Source: Symsagittifera roscoffensis
Lineage: Eukaryota > Xenacoelomorpha > Acoela > Convolutidae
Assembly: GCF_963678635.1 (NCBI RefSeq)
Contig: NC_087063.1
Span: 66,454,471-66,518,470 of the forward strand
Length of the DNA: 64,000 bases
Direction: 5' to 3'
The notes under the pieces: generated by a model
The model's database searches: none
Told to the model about the DNA's origin: nothing
Seen by the model: the letters and a program-made list of their open reading frames with translations, nothing else
Translations under genes and position numbers: made by a program
Shown here: piece after piece, positions 47,004-58,479 of the stretch
Layout of the letters: every line of letters starts with the position of its first letter
How positions within the stretch are numbered: position 1 is the stretch's first letter

Positions 47004-49635
47004 GGTCGAAGTGCTCACTTTTTGTTTCGACCGTCTCGACCAAAATTCATTATGCTCCGACCGTTCTCGACCGAAATAATTATGCCCGACCGTGCTCAAC
47101 CCAGGCAATACATGTTTCGAACGCCCTCGACCAAAAATTGTGCTCGACCGTGCTCAACCTAATAAAGATATGTTTCAATCATGCTCGACGAAAACTATAT
47201 GCTCGACAGCGCTCGACTCATGCAAAATTTGTTTCGACCGTTTCTCGTTCGGAAAATGGTGCATATACAAAACAGTCCAATACAAAATAGTTGGAAAAAT
47301 CATGTAGTGAAGAGAAAAAACAGTCCAACGCAAAACAGTTCGGTGATAACCGGCTCTAAATTTCATTTTAAGTCCTACCCTCTCTTGGCAAGCTCGCAAC
47401 ACGTTGGCGGTGATCTCTTTTTTGTTTTTTATGCTTGTTGAACAAAGGACTATTCTCGGCCTACCGGTTTGCTAAAAAAATTATTATGTGGAATGCTTTT
47501 CGAGCTGTTTTGTACCGGACTGTTTTTTGTTCAATTTCATACTTTTACGGACTGTTTTGCATGTGACTGTTTTGAATGGGACTTTTTGTACAGACACGCT
47601 GACAAAAAATGTCGAAAATAACACCGACTTGAGTCACAAAATGCTACTGTTGATTGCCTGGAATTGCTAGGAAACTGATAATCATCAAAAAAAACTTAAG
47701 GTGAGACTGTTCGATAGTTTTAAACTTTTCATCCCATTTCTTGATTTGATTCCTACAATGTTTTCTTCGACTGTCAAAAAGCTCCAAGAACCGGTTATCA
47801 TTAAAATTTTCTGTTTTTTTTCACGTGAAAAAAAAATTTATTAATGAAATCAAAAATAGTGAAATTTTGAAATTTTTGTTTTAATTTTAGATTAAAACTG
47901 ATTATTGCAGGTCAATTTTATTGATTCATAGGTGCTCAGATAATTAATTCATCTGCTTGTCTCTAATTGATTTGAGGCTGATAACCAGCAGAAAAACTTG
48001 AAATTATTTTAGTGTTTTTTTTCTGATGATTATAGTTATGAGCACAACTTCATTGATTTTTAATAATTACATTTTGGAAATTCATTTGACTTTGTTTTAA
48101 CCATAATTAACGTATGTCTAAATTGAGTTTTGAAACCGAGAGTTAACTCAGAATTACACTAAGGTTTTTAATTTTTTTTCAAAAACATCACAGATTGCTG
48201 GACTTGGGAAGAATACTAGTCATACAATTCCGATGAGCAGTAAGTCTATTTTGCTATGTTTCGACCGTCCTCGACCGAAACAAATATGTTCGACCCAAGA
48301 AATATATTTTTCAACCAAGCTCGACCGAAAAGTATATGTGTATCCCGAAAAAAAAGCTGGTCATACGATTCCATTAAGGGAAGAAAAGCAACTCATGCAA
48401 CTTTATTAACGGAAAAAACGCTTATGTTGCTGTTTTTTTTACACTTTTCCTATTACATGGAATTTTCTTATAGGCAATTTTTCATTAACGAAAATGGTAT
48501 AATAAGCATTTTTCGTCCATCCAGTATGTTTTGAGCGAGCTCGACCGAAAAAAGGAAATGTGCTCGACCCAAGCAAGATATGCTTCGGTTTTTGGCTAGT
48601 TTGTTATGATTATTTCTTATCAGAATGATATGATTAGAGGTATTTGTAAACTAAATGCTTTGTAGAGAAGAACTTTTTCTGAGTTCCTTTTTCCGTCTTT
48701 TGGAATACTGGTTTGCAATTTCAGTCAAAAATGTTTTAAAAAATGTTGACGCTATCCACCCTAAATTGCCCTCAATAAAACACTGGTTTTTCGGAAATTG
48801 ACTTTCGAGGGCGAAAATTGACTTTCTTTTTGACTTGCAAATATCGCGGAACAGTCCGTGTTTTTCGACCGTGCTTGGGGTATGTTTCGAGCGTGCTCGT
48901 GGAATGTTTTGACTGTGCTCGAGGTATGTTTCGACCGTGCTCGAGGGATTATTTCGACCGTGCCAGAGGTCTGTTTCGACCGTGCTCAAGGTATGTTTCG
49001 ACGGTGCTCGAGGTATGTTTTGGCCGTGCTCGAGGTGTGTTTCGACCGTGCTCGAGGTGTGTTTCGACCGTGCTGGAGGTATGTTTCGACCGTGCTCAAG
49101 GTATGTTTCGACGGTGCTCGAGGTATGTTTTGGCCGTGCTCGAGGTATGTTTTGGCCGTGCTCGAGGTGTGTTTCGACCGTGCTCGAGGTGTGTTTCGAC
49201 CGTGCTGGAGGTATGTTTCGACCGTAATCTAAGTATGTTTCAACCGTGCTCGAGGTATGTTTTGATCGTGCTCGAGGTGTGTTTCGACCGTGCTCGAGGT
49301 GTGTTTCGACCGTGCTCGAGGTGTGTTTCGACCGTGCTGGAGGTATGTTTCGACCGTAATCTAAGTATGTTTCAACCGTGCTCGAGGTATGTTTTGATCG
49401 TGCTCGAGGTGTGTTTCGACCGTGCTCGAGGTGTGTTTCGACCGTGCTGGAGGTATGTTTCGACCGTGCTGGAGGTATGTTTCAACCATGCTCCACTGTA
49501 CTCCACTATGCTCGGGGTATGTTTTGAACTTTTGCTCGACCCAAACCTCTGTCTTGACTATTGTTTTTTGGTCTAGCACTGACATGTGCTCGGCTTTGAA
49601 AGTCGAAAGATTAAGTGAGCACCTCAACCCGGGCA
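47004..49635 (+). mobile_element. Long F4-family element with 22-bp minisatellite (copy 2)
   Basis: The same layout as 41212-43775, with ends AAGGTCGAAGTGCTCAC and GTGAGCACCTCAACCCGGGC. Confidence 0.65.
48855..49520 (+). repeat. 22-bp minisatellite (copy 2, expanded)
   Basis: About 30 units of the same 22-bp word as in copy 1, with a higher-order duplication: a block of about six units from about 49213 is repeated at about 49345. The 252-codon frame across it is a repeat artefact. Confidence 0.9.
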
Positions 49636-49700
49636 GACTCGTTAGCCTTTTCCCCTTCCCCTTCATTTTTAGTTTTCTTCTGAATTCAATCTTTTAAAAT

Positions 49701-50078
49701 CATAATTAGTGATACAATGAAATTGAATTTTATAAATTATGCCAGACGAGATCAAACGTACAATTCCCCCCGATTTACCAATTTTCCCATCGGTTTAGGG
49801 GGATAAAATACCGGTTTTTCGGAAATTGACTTTCGAGGACAAATTTAATTGATCTAATGTGTCAAAAAAATCAATCGATACCAAATTATGATTCTATCAA
49901 CAGGATAAAGTATTGGGTAACAAAAGAATTTTCTCCAGCATTATATTTAGTTTGTTTAAAAGGATTGTTTTATGCGGAATCAATTTTCAAAAGTAAAAAA
50001 TGCTTGAGGGGACATCTGCGGTAGTGGAGGGGGGTGTAATTATGTACAGTTGATCCGCCAAAAGTAATATTTGTATAG
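49701..50078. other. Upstream of the ankyrin-type gene
   Basis: No gene seen. Any promoter or 5' exon of the next gene may lie here; ATTATGTACAG at 50039-50049 and TTGTATAG at 50071-50078 are acceptor-like. Confidence 0.4.
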
Positions 50079-52060
50079 CCAAATTAATAAAAGAGCTTAT
50101 AATTTATCCAATGTGCTTAGAGCGGAAGAGTCTACATCCCAACACCAAGGATCATCTAGATCATCCACAAAACCACCTTCTGAGTCAACTATGGAGAAAC
50201 TCAAGAAAATGTACCCTGACATGGACAAAAAACTGGTATTTGCACCGCTACTGCCAGAGATAGTGCGAGACAATCCTGTTGCTGAACAAATGGTTGGCGA
50301 TGAATTTACTTCTTGGCTTCGCAGGACAGGACTGAAGGGTATTTTGTGGAAAGAGCAAATGAAAGAAGGGTTTTTTTTTATTCCTTCTTTGGGAAGCGAA
50401 GCAAACATTTTAGTAGCAGAACTTAATTGTTTTGACTCAAGCGATCCTTTGAAAGACAAATCAGAAAAAGTTTGGGGCGAGTACTGGGAGAAAGATTTAC
50501 AGCGAGTCATAGAGAATGAATGGGAAGCGACAGGATCAAAGGCCTCGTTTGAGAAAAAAACTCGAATTCGATGGATATATATTGAACGAAGGAATCGAAA
50601 AATTGCTTGCTTGGAATTAGATTTCCATGTCAAGAGAGCCAAAATCTACCGTGTGTTAAATTATTTGAAAGACTGGCAACCATTAGTGTATAGAAACGGA
50701 GCAATTGAATTGGGGGATGCGGGGCTTACTAATCGAAAAATTTACTACAGATACGACGACGAACAAGATTTTAAAAGAGTGTTCGAAGCCTTTGTCTTCT
50801 TCGAAGATGACAAACAGTATGTGTCTGAAATGTCGACTCTAGCGTTGGAGGAATATAACTGGAGTCAAATGTTTAGCAACGTGGTTTACCGTCCATTAGT
50901 TCATGGTAAACTTCTTCCCACAGTTCTTAACGACATATTCCCCAATTTAAGAAATCAAATGGAATATCTTACAAGTCTCGATGCACTCCTGAAACAAACA
51001 AAATCAACGGGAATTGTTCGTAAAGTAAAGAAAGATAAAAATTACTTCGCCGAGATAGCTCATCCTTATAAGGTGTTACGCCCTGGTAATTTCTACTTCC
51101 TATATAACAGCCAGTTGGGAAGCATCTCTCTCATTTCGATAGAACGAACTTATCAGCAGCTCAGCGAAAATTTCATTTCGCTGTTTGAGAACCACGTGAG
51201 GTTACAATTTCTTCTTCCTCTTGATCCAAATCTGAAACACGTGTCTTCTCGTCACATCACTGGAATACTGAAAAACATCAACTTTGTTGTAATTGCTGAC
51301 TTATCCCAACAGTTATCAGGCACTTGTGATCAGCTTTTTTTCCAGGCCCCAGAAATGTACCAGAAAGAATCACGTAAGGCTTTCACGGCATCCTATTACT
51401 TTTCTACAAGCCGTTATAATAAGCTTTCTGTACAGAAAATAATAAACCAAACAATATTAACTATGACTGACAAGAAACTTTCTGAAAACATGGATTTTTC
51501 TTTTTCGTGGTTCCTGTCACGGTTAACAATTGCATATAGGAATGGAACTGGACCATTCGAATTCTACAAACTTGACAACGAGCTCAAACTAGAGGAGTGT
51601 AATGGTGAGAATGTGTTCGGCAACAAGATGGAAAAATTAGATGCAGAGAGAACAGACGTAGAGAATGCGAAACTCATAATTACAGCACTTCTGTCATTCG
51701 AAGATTTTATCCCAATAGGAAATTATTTTGCAAAACAAATGACTGTTAGTTCTGATATTGAACCGAGATCGGACAACTTAAAAAGGTCACCAAGAGATAC
51801 AGTTGCTGTTAGTTCTGTTGAAACGAGATTGGACGACTTTAAGTTGTCTAATTTGCTATTAAAAGAATCCATGTTGAAAAGATGGGAAAAGCTGTACAAA
51901 AGTGGGACCAACGAAGAAAGAGCCCAGTATCTGCTGTCGGTCAAACAGTTTCTTCAAAAGGAGATAGTGATTTCCAGAGCAGAGAAGCAGAGTGTTCTCG
52001 AATTACTCAAGTCAGTTACAATGCAGCATTGTTCCGCATTGACTTCTAACCATCTCCAAG
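50079..52060 (+). CDS. Ankyrin-type gene exon 1
   Basis: A single frame stays open for over 660 codons, by far the longest in the window and clearly above chance in this AT-rich DNA. A TAA at 50065-50067 ends the frame upstream; the acceptor-like TTGTATAG at 50071-50078 or the ATG at 50191 (MEKLKKMYPDMDKKLVF) marks the start. The donor is CTCCAAG|GTTTGT at 52061, phase 1; reading through would add only six residues. A short internal duplication, VSSDIEPRSDNLKRS / VSSVETRLDDFKLS, is visible near 51745-51860. Confidence 0.8.
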
Positions 52061-55000
52061 GTTTGTCAGTCTACTAATTTGAGACCTGAGCTTTCAGAAA
52101 GCAGACAAAATTTAAGTTAGAGAACGCTTTATGCCTGGGTTCATTATCATATCATAGAATATCAGCTTTGGCTACTATAAAGTGGTGATCAACCATGAAA
52201 TAACAATTTTTTGGCCATTACATGAAATGCAGCTTCAAGGTCGAGGCAAAGTCAGAAAAAAAGTCGTGACATGTTTTTCATTTTTTGGTCTAGATTTTAG
52301 CTTGATTTATGCCTCGTGACATTACACACCAGCAAAGAAGAAAAAAGTGAAGGATTAGAAACTAAATACTTAACGCACCAGTGGTATTCGAAATTCTCGG
52401 ACTACTTAACTGTTTTTCAATAATTGCAATTTTTACAAGTCAACTTTAGCTGTTAACGTGAAAACACGCGCCAGCTTCTACACGATTTTTGAAATTTTAG
52501 CGATGCTAGCTGAATTAGCACTACATCATGTTACAATATTTCTGAACTAGCGCAGGGATGAAACAATTTTTAAATAGTTCTTTTAAATAGTATAATTTAA
52601 GAGGAGTATGGTGTACTCTGAGCCATTGATCTCATGTAACTCTAATTAATGTAGATGCAGAATTATTTATTGTTCCGACTTTCGATACGAAAGTAACGGA
52701 ATATTTGTGCTCGATTTTTCACCTGTGATTATTTTTCGTAAAGTTATGAGGGTTTAAAGATTGCCATTTTGGCCGTTTTGACCAATTTGGGACAATTAAC
52801 GCGCGATATAATTCGCGCTATTAACGCGTAAGCGGATATTTAATCCGTCTTATAAATCGTTCCAATTTGGTTGAAGGAAGCTTATTTGCCATAATTGATG
52901 TTTTACAAGGAACGAAAACTATCTTTTTGTTTTTTATATGGCGTGTGGGGGGTTGATTTTCATAAAAAATTTCAAATTTTAGGAAAATTTTTTTTGTCAT
53001 TTTATTTTAATTCATATAATGTTTTTATGTTATTACTGCTGCTCCATAAACCTTCAAAAGCAGTCGGAACATTCAGGGCTTCGCCCTGATACGAGCAGTC
53101 TTGTTACTTTTTTGAAATGAATTTTTTCCACTTTTTGATGTAAATACATTATCAATTTGATTCAAATGTTACATTTCGAGACCAAATTGTGAAATGGATA
53201 GGCACACTTTTTGATGGGTGTAAGCCACTGGAATCCAGAGACAAGTCTTTTAACAGTTTGAATTTTTGTCAGCACAATCAAAGGAAAAAACAAAGAAAGG
53301 CTAAGAAAAAGCGGTCTTTTTGCGGAATCCGCTCACTAATAACAAAAGAAACACGTTCTAATGCATCCTTTGTAGTCTTTTTTATCTGCCCATTTTGCAT
53401 CAAATATGATTTTCTAAGAAGTTCCTTAAGGTGAAATCTGTTGGAAATAGTCAAATCGAACTAAACTCAAATCAATAATCTTTGCTTTTTCTTCACTTTT
53501 AATCGACCAATGATTTTTTTCTAAGATGATAAACACTTAATCTTTTTCTTACACCAAAGGCTTTGTTTCAAGCTGACAATTCAAATTCGCTGGGTTATTT
53601 CAAGTCAACTACGCGAATATTTCACTTATTTGAAAGGATTCTGACAAAAATTGTTTCGCGATTAAATGTTGTGATCAGACGAACTAACGTAATGAGAAAT
53701 CAGGAAGTTTAGTTTTTGACAGATTAACAAGGAAATCTTTTTGGTGTGATAATAATTAGCCCTGATACAAGCAGTCTTGTTATAATTATTGTTGTCCCAA
53801 AGTCTGTTACAAATAAATCCGTTGCAATCAATTTTTCAAGTGAACTTAGGTGCGAGAACATGGCAATCTATAAAATTTACTCATGATTTGTTTTTGAAAA
53901 CCAGCCAGCATTCAGATAACACAACGATAACACAACAAGACTGCTCGTATCACGGCAAAGCCCTGAATGTTCCGACTGCCTTTTGAGGTTTATGGAGCAT
54001 TTTTAACATAAAACAAATGTAAAAAACATTAAAGAAAATATTTTTTTTCTAAAATTTGAGAAAACCATCCCTTCAAACTACAAAAGGTTAGATTTTGCTC
54101 CTTGTAACAAATCAACTATGGCATATAAGCTTCTTTCAACTAATTTGCAACAATTTCTGAGACGGATTGAATCTTCTCTTACGCGTTAATAGCGCGAAAT
54201 ATATCGAGAGTTAATTGTCCCAAGTTATCCAAAATGGCAATCTTTAAACACCCATAACGTTACAAAAAATTATCACAGGTAAAATACCTTTTCAAATTTA
54301 AGCTCAGAACAAAAATACCTTTTGAATGATAGAAACAAGTTGCGTCAAAAAGTGCTAGTTAAAAAGTCGAAACTTGTCTGAAGAAAAAAAACCACCGCGA
54401 GCACAAATATTCCGTTACTTTCGTTATGAAAGTCGGAACAAAAATGACGAATCCAAATACAAACGAGAATTGACTTGCTGCTTACTCAGAAATTAAGATG
54501 CAATACTTCCTCAGATGGTTTCCGTTTTTCAATTGAATGATGTATGTTTTTGTTTTCGTTAAGTTATAGATTGAAGGATCAAAATGCAGAGGTTTTCTTT
54601 ATTTCAAAACAAAAACGATTCTGCGTCATTTGTATAATCAAACAATATTTCAAGCATAAATTGTCTATTTCTCTTTTAATGTACGACGCTTGAACAATTG
54701 GACATTGTTTCAAACTGTCTTGAAAATCTCAAAGAATTGTGATAATTTGCAGAATGAGTTGACGAGAGTTGGACAGGATTAAAACGAAGTTCCGACTATT
54801 TTGAGCCAAAACGCAATGTTCAAATTTTTGGGTTAAAATTTTCAAAGGAATTTCCAACATATTTTTGTTGCACCAGTTGGGAGGCAAGCAAAAACGCTAA
54901 TTAATGGTCAAATTTCTCCAGATTTTTTTGAAAAAGTTGCGGCTATCCATCAAAAAAGAAAACTGGCTCTGATCAAGTTGCTCCTTGTTTTATTTGAGAA

Positions 55001-57453
55001 ACAATGACATATCATGTTTGCTTACAATTCTCTTTTTTCAGACGTTCATAAAAAACAGTTCGAATAAGCAACTGAAAATTAGATTTTCTATCAATCGTTA
55101 TTTTACCCCTCTACTTCTTTTAGCGTTTCTTACGTCTGAATCCAAAGTTTTTCTGAGTGGCAGTTTACAGTTTTTTTTGTGAGTTTTTCTTTTAAATCCG
55201 GATAAACACTTTTGATTCATTGAAGCGTTTCACTTTGCAAATAAAACGTTTCACTTTGCAATTTCAAAGAAAAAAAAACAAGTGCACCAAAATTTTAGAA
55301 CTGCTTTCCGCACAGTTCAACTAAATTTTGAGCGAGTATAATTACCCAGCAATTTTTTACCCAGATATTCAAGTTTTTTCTAGCTTTTCATCTAAGAAAA
55401 GTTGAATATAAATTTTTAGCTCAAAATGAATAGGTTCAATATGAAAATGGAAACCTAGATTTTTAAACAGTTTTGGCAGAGCACACTCGATAATTAAAAT
55501 CATATATTTTTACAAAAAAAAGATGATAGTAATAACAAAGATAATAACAACAAGACTTGCCGGTTGATTTGCAAATAGCCTAAAATATTTTGACTACAAC
55601 TAATCAGAAAAAAATCGAAGTTAAAGTACAAAAAAAAAGAGTTACAATTTTTGTTTGAAAAATGTTTTCGTCTTTTTCTTAAGTTCTAACCATTTTTTAG
55701 TAATCGTTGGCTAAGTTAAGTGGAATAGATAAATCACAAATAATTCATCACTTAGAAAAAAATTGCGCAATTACAAGCACACGTGATCACAAACACGCCA
55801 CATACAAAATTTTCAATAGTAATGACAGATCGAGTTATTCTGAAATCAAATAATACCAGCGTTTTTAATCTTTTTATACATATGAATTTGGTTTTTGATC
55901 ATTACGTTTTTTTTCTCAAAACATGTATGCGTGTAAGTGTTTTAAGCTAAGCTTAAGACTGAGAGATGAAAACAACAAAAAAAAAATTTTGGCTCTAAAT
56001 CTTAAAAGATTCCGCATCTTTTTATATGATCACTCTTTTTTTGTTTTTCCAGAATTTCTCATCCGGACTGCTTCCGTAGAAACTGGCTATGAATTGATCG
56101 AATGGCTAATAGACACAGTTGATCTAACATCTAGTGCAGATTTCAAGTCTAAACTGTCTTCTCTTCTTCTGAATGCATGTCGCTTGAACGATTACTCTGT
56201 GGTCCGAACTGTCTTCATGATCTTAAAGAAGTGTGATAATTTGCAGAGTGAGTTGGAGAAAATTGACCAAGATGGAAACACAGTTTTGACTATTTCATGT
56301 GATAATCCAAATCCCAATATTGAAATTGTTGAGACAATTCTGCGTGAAGGACTTCCCGACGAACTACTGCTGCATCAGTTTGCAGGCAAAAATGCTTATG
56401 AGTGGGCTAAACTCCATAGCAACCAAGCTTTGAAAAGTTTGCTAGTTGCTGAAGTCAGCCGTCAAAAATTGTTTCTAATGCCTTCAGAGCAGAGACAGCG
56501 ACTGAGTAAGTACATTTCACAAAACTTCAATCTATCAGTTAGTGGTGTACTCTGGCATTTTGAGGGATACTTTTTTGATGAGCTTTTTCGTTTTTCAGTT
56601 TTTGAGCTTTTCAGCAAAATTTTTGAACGAGAAGAGAAGCGACAGTGAAGTTAGAAATATCGCTTTGGGCTGAGCAAGTCGATTAGGACCGAAAAAAAAA
56701 TCTTTTAATTGTTAAGCTAGGTTCTCCAAAAAGATTGAACAGCTCCTTTGTGTTTTTCTTTCTTTCGTGGATAACTGTTTTTTTTAGAATAAAAATCTTT
56801 TGTATGGCGCATCCCCCTCTGTCAAAAAACTTGTTTAATTTTGTTTTCAAAGTCAAATCAGAAATTTTGCGGGCAGGGTAAATAAAATGAAGTAATCATT
56901 ACAAAGAACCTTTCACTATTTTCGTTAATGAAAAGAATAGATCCCCTCCAAAGTAAACAGGCCATTGGTATCATCAGTGCCTTTGCTTCAAATCGACTCT
57001 TCCAGGTATGTCCTCTTCTCAAAGTACTTTTTGGCAGGTCATCGAAGCAACTTGTCTAAAAAACTGACAAAGACAGTGGAAGAAGTTTACGAGCTCAAAA
57101 AAAAGGTTAATAAATTGGCAATGGTCGGTGGCCGAGATGTCAGCAGTAACATTGCGTCATTGCAAACACTCGTGAAAAAATCCTACAGGATTTCGCTGCG
57201 TATCGAAGAAAAAGAAAAGAGCCCAGACAAATTCAAACCAGAGGAGCTCGAAAAAATCAATGAAAAGCTGAGCAACATCACGGGTAATCTCAAACGTGTG
57301 TCAGGGTTTGTGACCTTCAAAACATCCAAATTGGACAAAGAGGATTGTGATGTTGCATGGACGTCAAAGGAAGAAATTCAAATTAAACGCAAGTACCAAA
57401 AAGTTGAAGAAGACTTGAATGATGTAGATACATTTTTATCAGGCTCAGGCTGA
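50079..57453 (+). CDS. Unrecognised three-exon gene with ankyrin-like repeats
   Basis: Exons are about 50079-52060, 56053-56505 and 56978-57453. Both introns are GT-AG, phase 1, and all three exons join in frame. From the in-frame ATG at 50191 the coding sequence is 2,799 bases (932 residues plus stop). The 623 residues of exon 1 are of a kind I do not recognise: mixed alpha/beta, aromatic and charged, with no signal peptide and no membrane segment, so probably cytosolic. Exon 2 has ankyrin-type signatures (KIDQDGNTVLTIS; GKNAYEWAKLHSNQALKSLL). Exon 3 is helical and lysine-rich. The 5' end is open: an in-frame Ser/Thr/Gln-rich stretch precedes the ATG, so a further upstream exon is possible. 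An adaptor or regulatory role would be typical of ankyrin proteins, but the function is unknown. Confidence in it being a real gene is high. Confidence 0.75.
52670..53105 (+). repeat. F2 repeat, forward copy
   Basis: Starts TTGTTCCGACTTTCGATACG and ends CAGGGCTTCGCCCTGATACG, then AGCAGTCTTGTT. About 435 bp; an internal stretch between the start and the ACCTGTGAT region is deleted relative to the tandem units. Confidence 0.85.
53171..53360 (+). repeat. F1-type element, partial
   Basis: The left end TTTCGAGACCAAATTGTGAA, then GGATAGGCACAC and CTGGAATCCAGAGACAAGTC, matches the 985-1180 copy. GCGGAATCCGCTCAC near 53330 marks the right part, but the terminal inverted repeat is eroded. Confidence 0.55.
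53934..54441 (-). repeat. F2 repeat, reverse copy
   Basis: Reads from AACAAGACTGCTCGTATCAC to GTTACTTTCGTTATGAAAGT, then CGGAACA, the inverse of the forward family. A stray family end (CCCTGATACAAGCAGTCTTG) lies at 53760-53779. Confidence 0.8.
54655..54965 (+). pseudogene. Decayed duplicate of exon 2 of the ankyrin-type gene
   Basis: Several blocks align in order with exon 2 (56154-56480): CGCTTGAACAATT; AACTGTCTTGAAAATCTCAAAG, then TGTGATAATTTGCAGAATGA; GACTATTT; TTGCACCAGTTGGGAGGCAAG; and TTTTGAAAAAGTTGCGG. Reading frames are broken by stops and indels, so it is a dead copy, about 1.4 kb upstream of the functional exon. Confidence 0.7.
56053..56505 (+). CDS. Ankyrin-type gene exon 2
   Basis: The acceptor TTTTTGTTTTTCCAG ends at 56052; the G of exon 1 plus AA gives Glu, followed by FLIRTASVETGYELIEWLI. 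Two or three ankyrin-like units are visible. The donor is CTGA|GTAAGT at 56506, phase 1. An upstream in-frame ATG at 55923 belongs to intron sequence. Confidence 0.8.
56506..56977. other. Intron 2 of the ankyrin-type gene
   Basis: 472 bases with GT-AG ends; no other feature seen. Confidence 0.65.
56978..57453 (+). CDS. Ankyrin-type gene exon 3 and stop
   Basis: Of three possible acceptors (56960, 56977, 57005) only the one at 56977, TATCATCAG|TGCC, gives the phase-1 join required by exon 2. The segment reads PLLQIDSSRYVLFSKYFLAG, then a lysine-rich helical region (TKTVEEVYELKKKVNKLA; EELEKINEKLSNITGNLKRV) and ends DVDTFLSGSG before TGA at 57451-57453. Heptad-like spacing suggests coiled coil or helical bundles. 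Confidence 0.75.
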
Positions 57454-57477
57454 GATTAAACTTTTGTAAACATACGA

Positions 57478-58012
57478 AAAAAATCTAGAATCCCTCTTGG
57501 TAGAATGACCGATCATGACTCACAAATTATTTTTATACAGTCTAAACCCAGGTAAAAAATCGAGAAAAAAGGTTAGTAACCAATCAGCGTTTTCCACAAA
57601 GTAAAAATTTTAGAAAGTTAAAAAACTTTCTGCCGTGCCGTTCAAATTGTCTGCCAAAAAAATCTAGAATCCCTCATGGCAGAATGACCGATTATGACTC
57701 AAAAATTATTTTTATCCAGTCTAAACCCAGGGAAAAAATCGAGAAAAAAGGTTTGTAACCAATCAGCGTTTTCCACAAAGTAAAAATTTTAGAAAGTTAA
57801 AAACTTTCTGCCGTGCCGTTCAAATTTTCTGCCAAAAAATCTAGAATCCCTCATGGCAGAATGACCGATTATGACTCAAAAATTATTTTTATCCAGTCTA
57901 AACCCAGGGAAAAAATCGAGAAAAAAGGTTTGTAACCAATCAGCGTTTTCCACAAAGTAAAAATTTTAGAAAGTTAAAAACTTTCTGCCGTGCCGTTCAA
58001 ATTGTCTGCCAT
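57478..58012 (+). repeat. Tandem repeat of about 180 bp, three units
   Basis: Units start AAAATCTAGAATCCCTC near 57480, 57659 and 57837 and end GCCGTTCAAATTGTCTGCC; units 2 and 3 are almost identical. Each carries GTAACCAATCAGCGTTTTCC and an AAAGTTAAAAAACTTT-type hairpin. The array begins about 25 bp after the stop codon of the ankyrin-type gene, so it probably lies in or replaces its 3' UTR. Confidence 0.9.
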
Positions 58013-58479
58013 AGCCTCCTAATTGATTATGTTAATTTTCATAATTGTTTACCCAAAACAAAATGTTTTTCATTTGAATGTATAGGTAGAACAAACTATT
58101 CAACATATTTTATAGTTTAACTTCATCCTTGTTTCATGATTTGTTTTCCCAAAACAGATCATGACTAAATGAATCAAGGAGATAAATAATATTTTCGCTA
58201 ATTAATAGTTGAAGAAATTATAATTGTCCGCTTATAACCATTTGTATCTATTATTTCAATTCCATTTTAATTCAATATATAATCTTAAAAAGAACACTTT
58301 TGTTGCGCAGGAAAATTATGTTTATTTTTTTAGTCAAGTTCTTTTATGTTAAAGCAACCGATTTCATTCTCCAAGAAAATGAACACGTCACGCATTAACG
58401 CATGAACACGCATGAACACGTAACCGAAATATTTTTGAATCTGCTTATGTTCATTTTTAATCTATCAACAAATCCAAAA
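58013..58479. other. No gene seen
   Basis: AT-rich; a small direct repeat GCATGAACACG near 58400-58420. Confidence 0.5.

Larger units (their letters stand above)
44961..49700 (+). repeat. 4.7-kb direct duplication, copy 2
   Basis: Colinear with 39175-43838. It is slightly longer, partly because its minisatellite has more units. Small indels break frames that are open in copy 1, and the reverse at 45877-46068, so neither copy is uniformly the intact one. Confidence 0.85.
52061..56052. other. Intron 1 of the ankyrin-type gene
   Basis: 4 kb holding two F2 repeats, a partial F1 repeat and a decayed copy of exon 2. No other gene is seen; the frames at 53789-53986 and 54985-55182 are chance. Confidence 0.65.

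Noticed and set aside
48818-49576. 252-codon + strand ORF and overlapping ORFs on all frames
   Set aside because: Built wholly of 22-bp minisatellite units; any frame of this repeat is open.
50097-50642. 181-codon minus-strand ORF
   Set aside because: It is the antisense shadow of exon 1 of the ankyrin-type gene, whose phases and length support the + strand.
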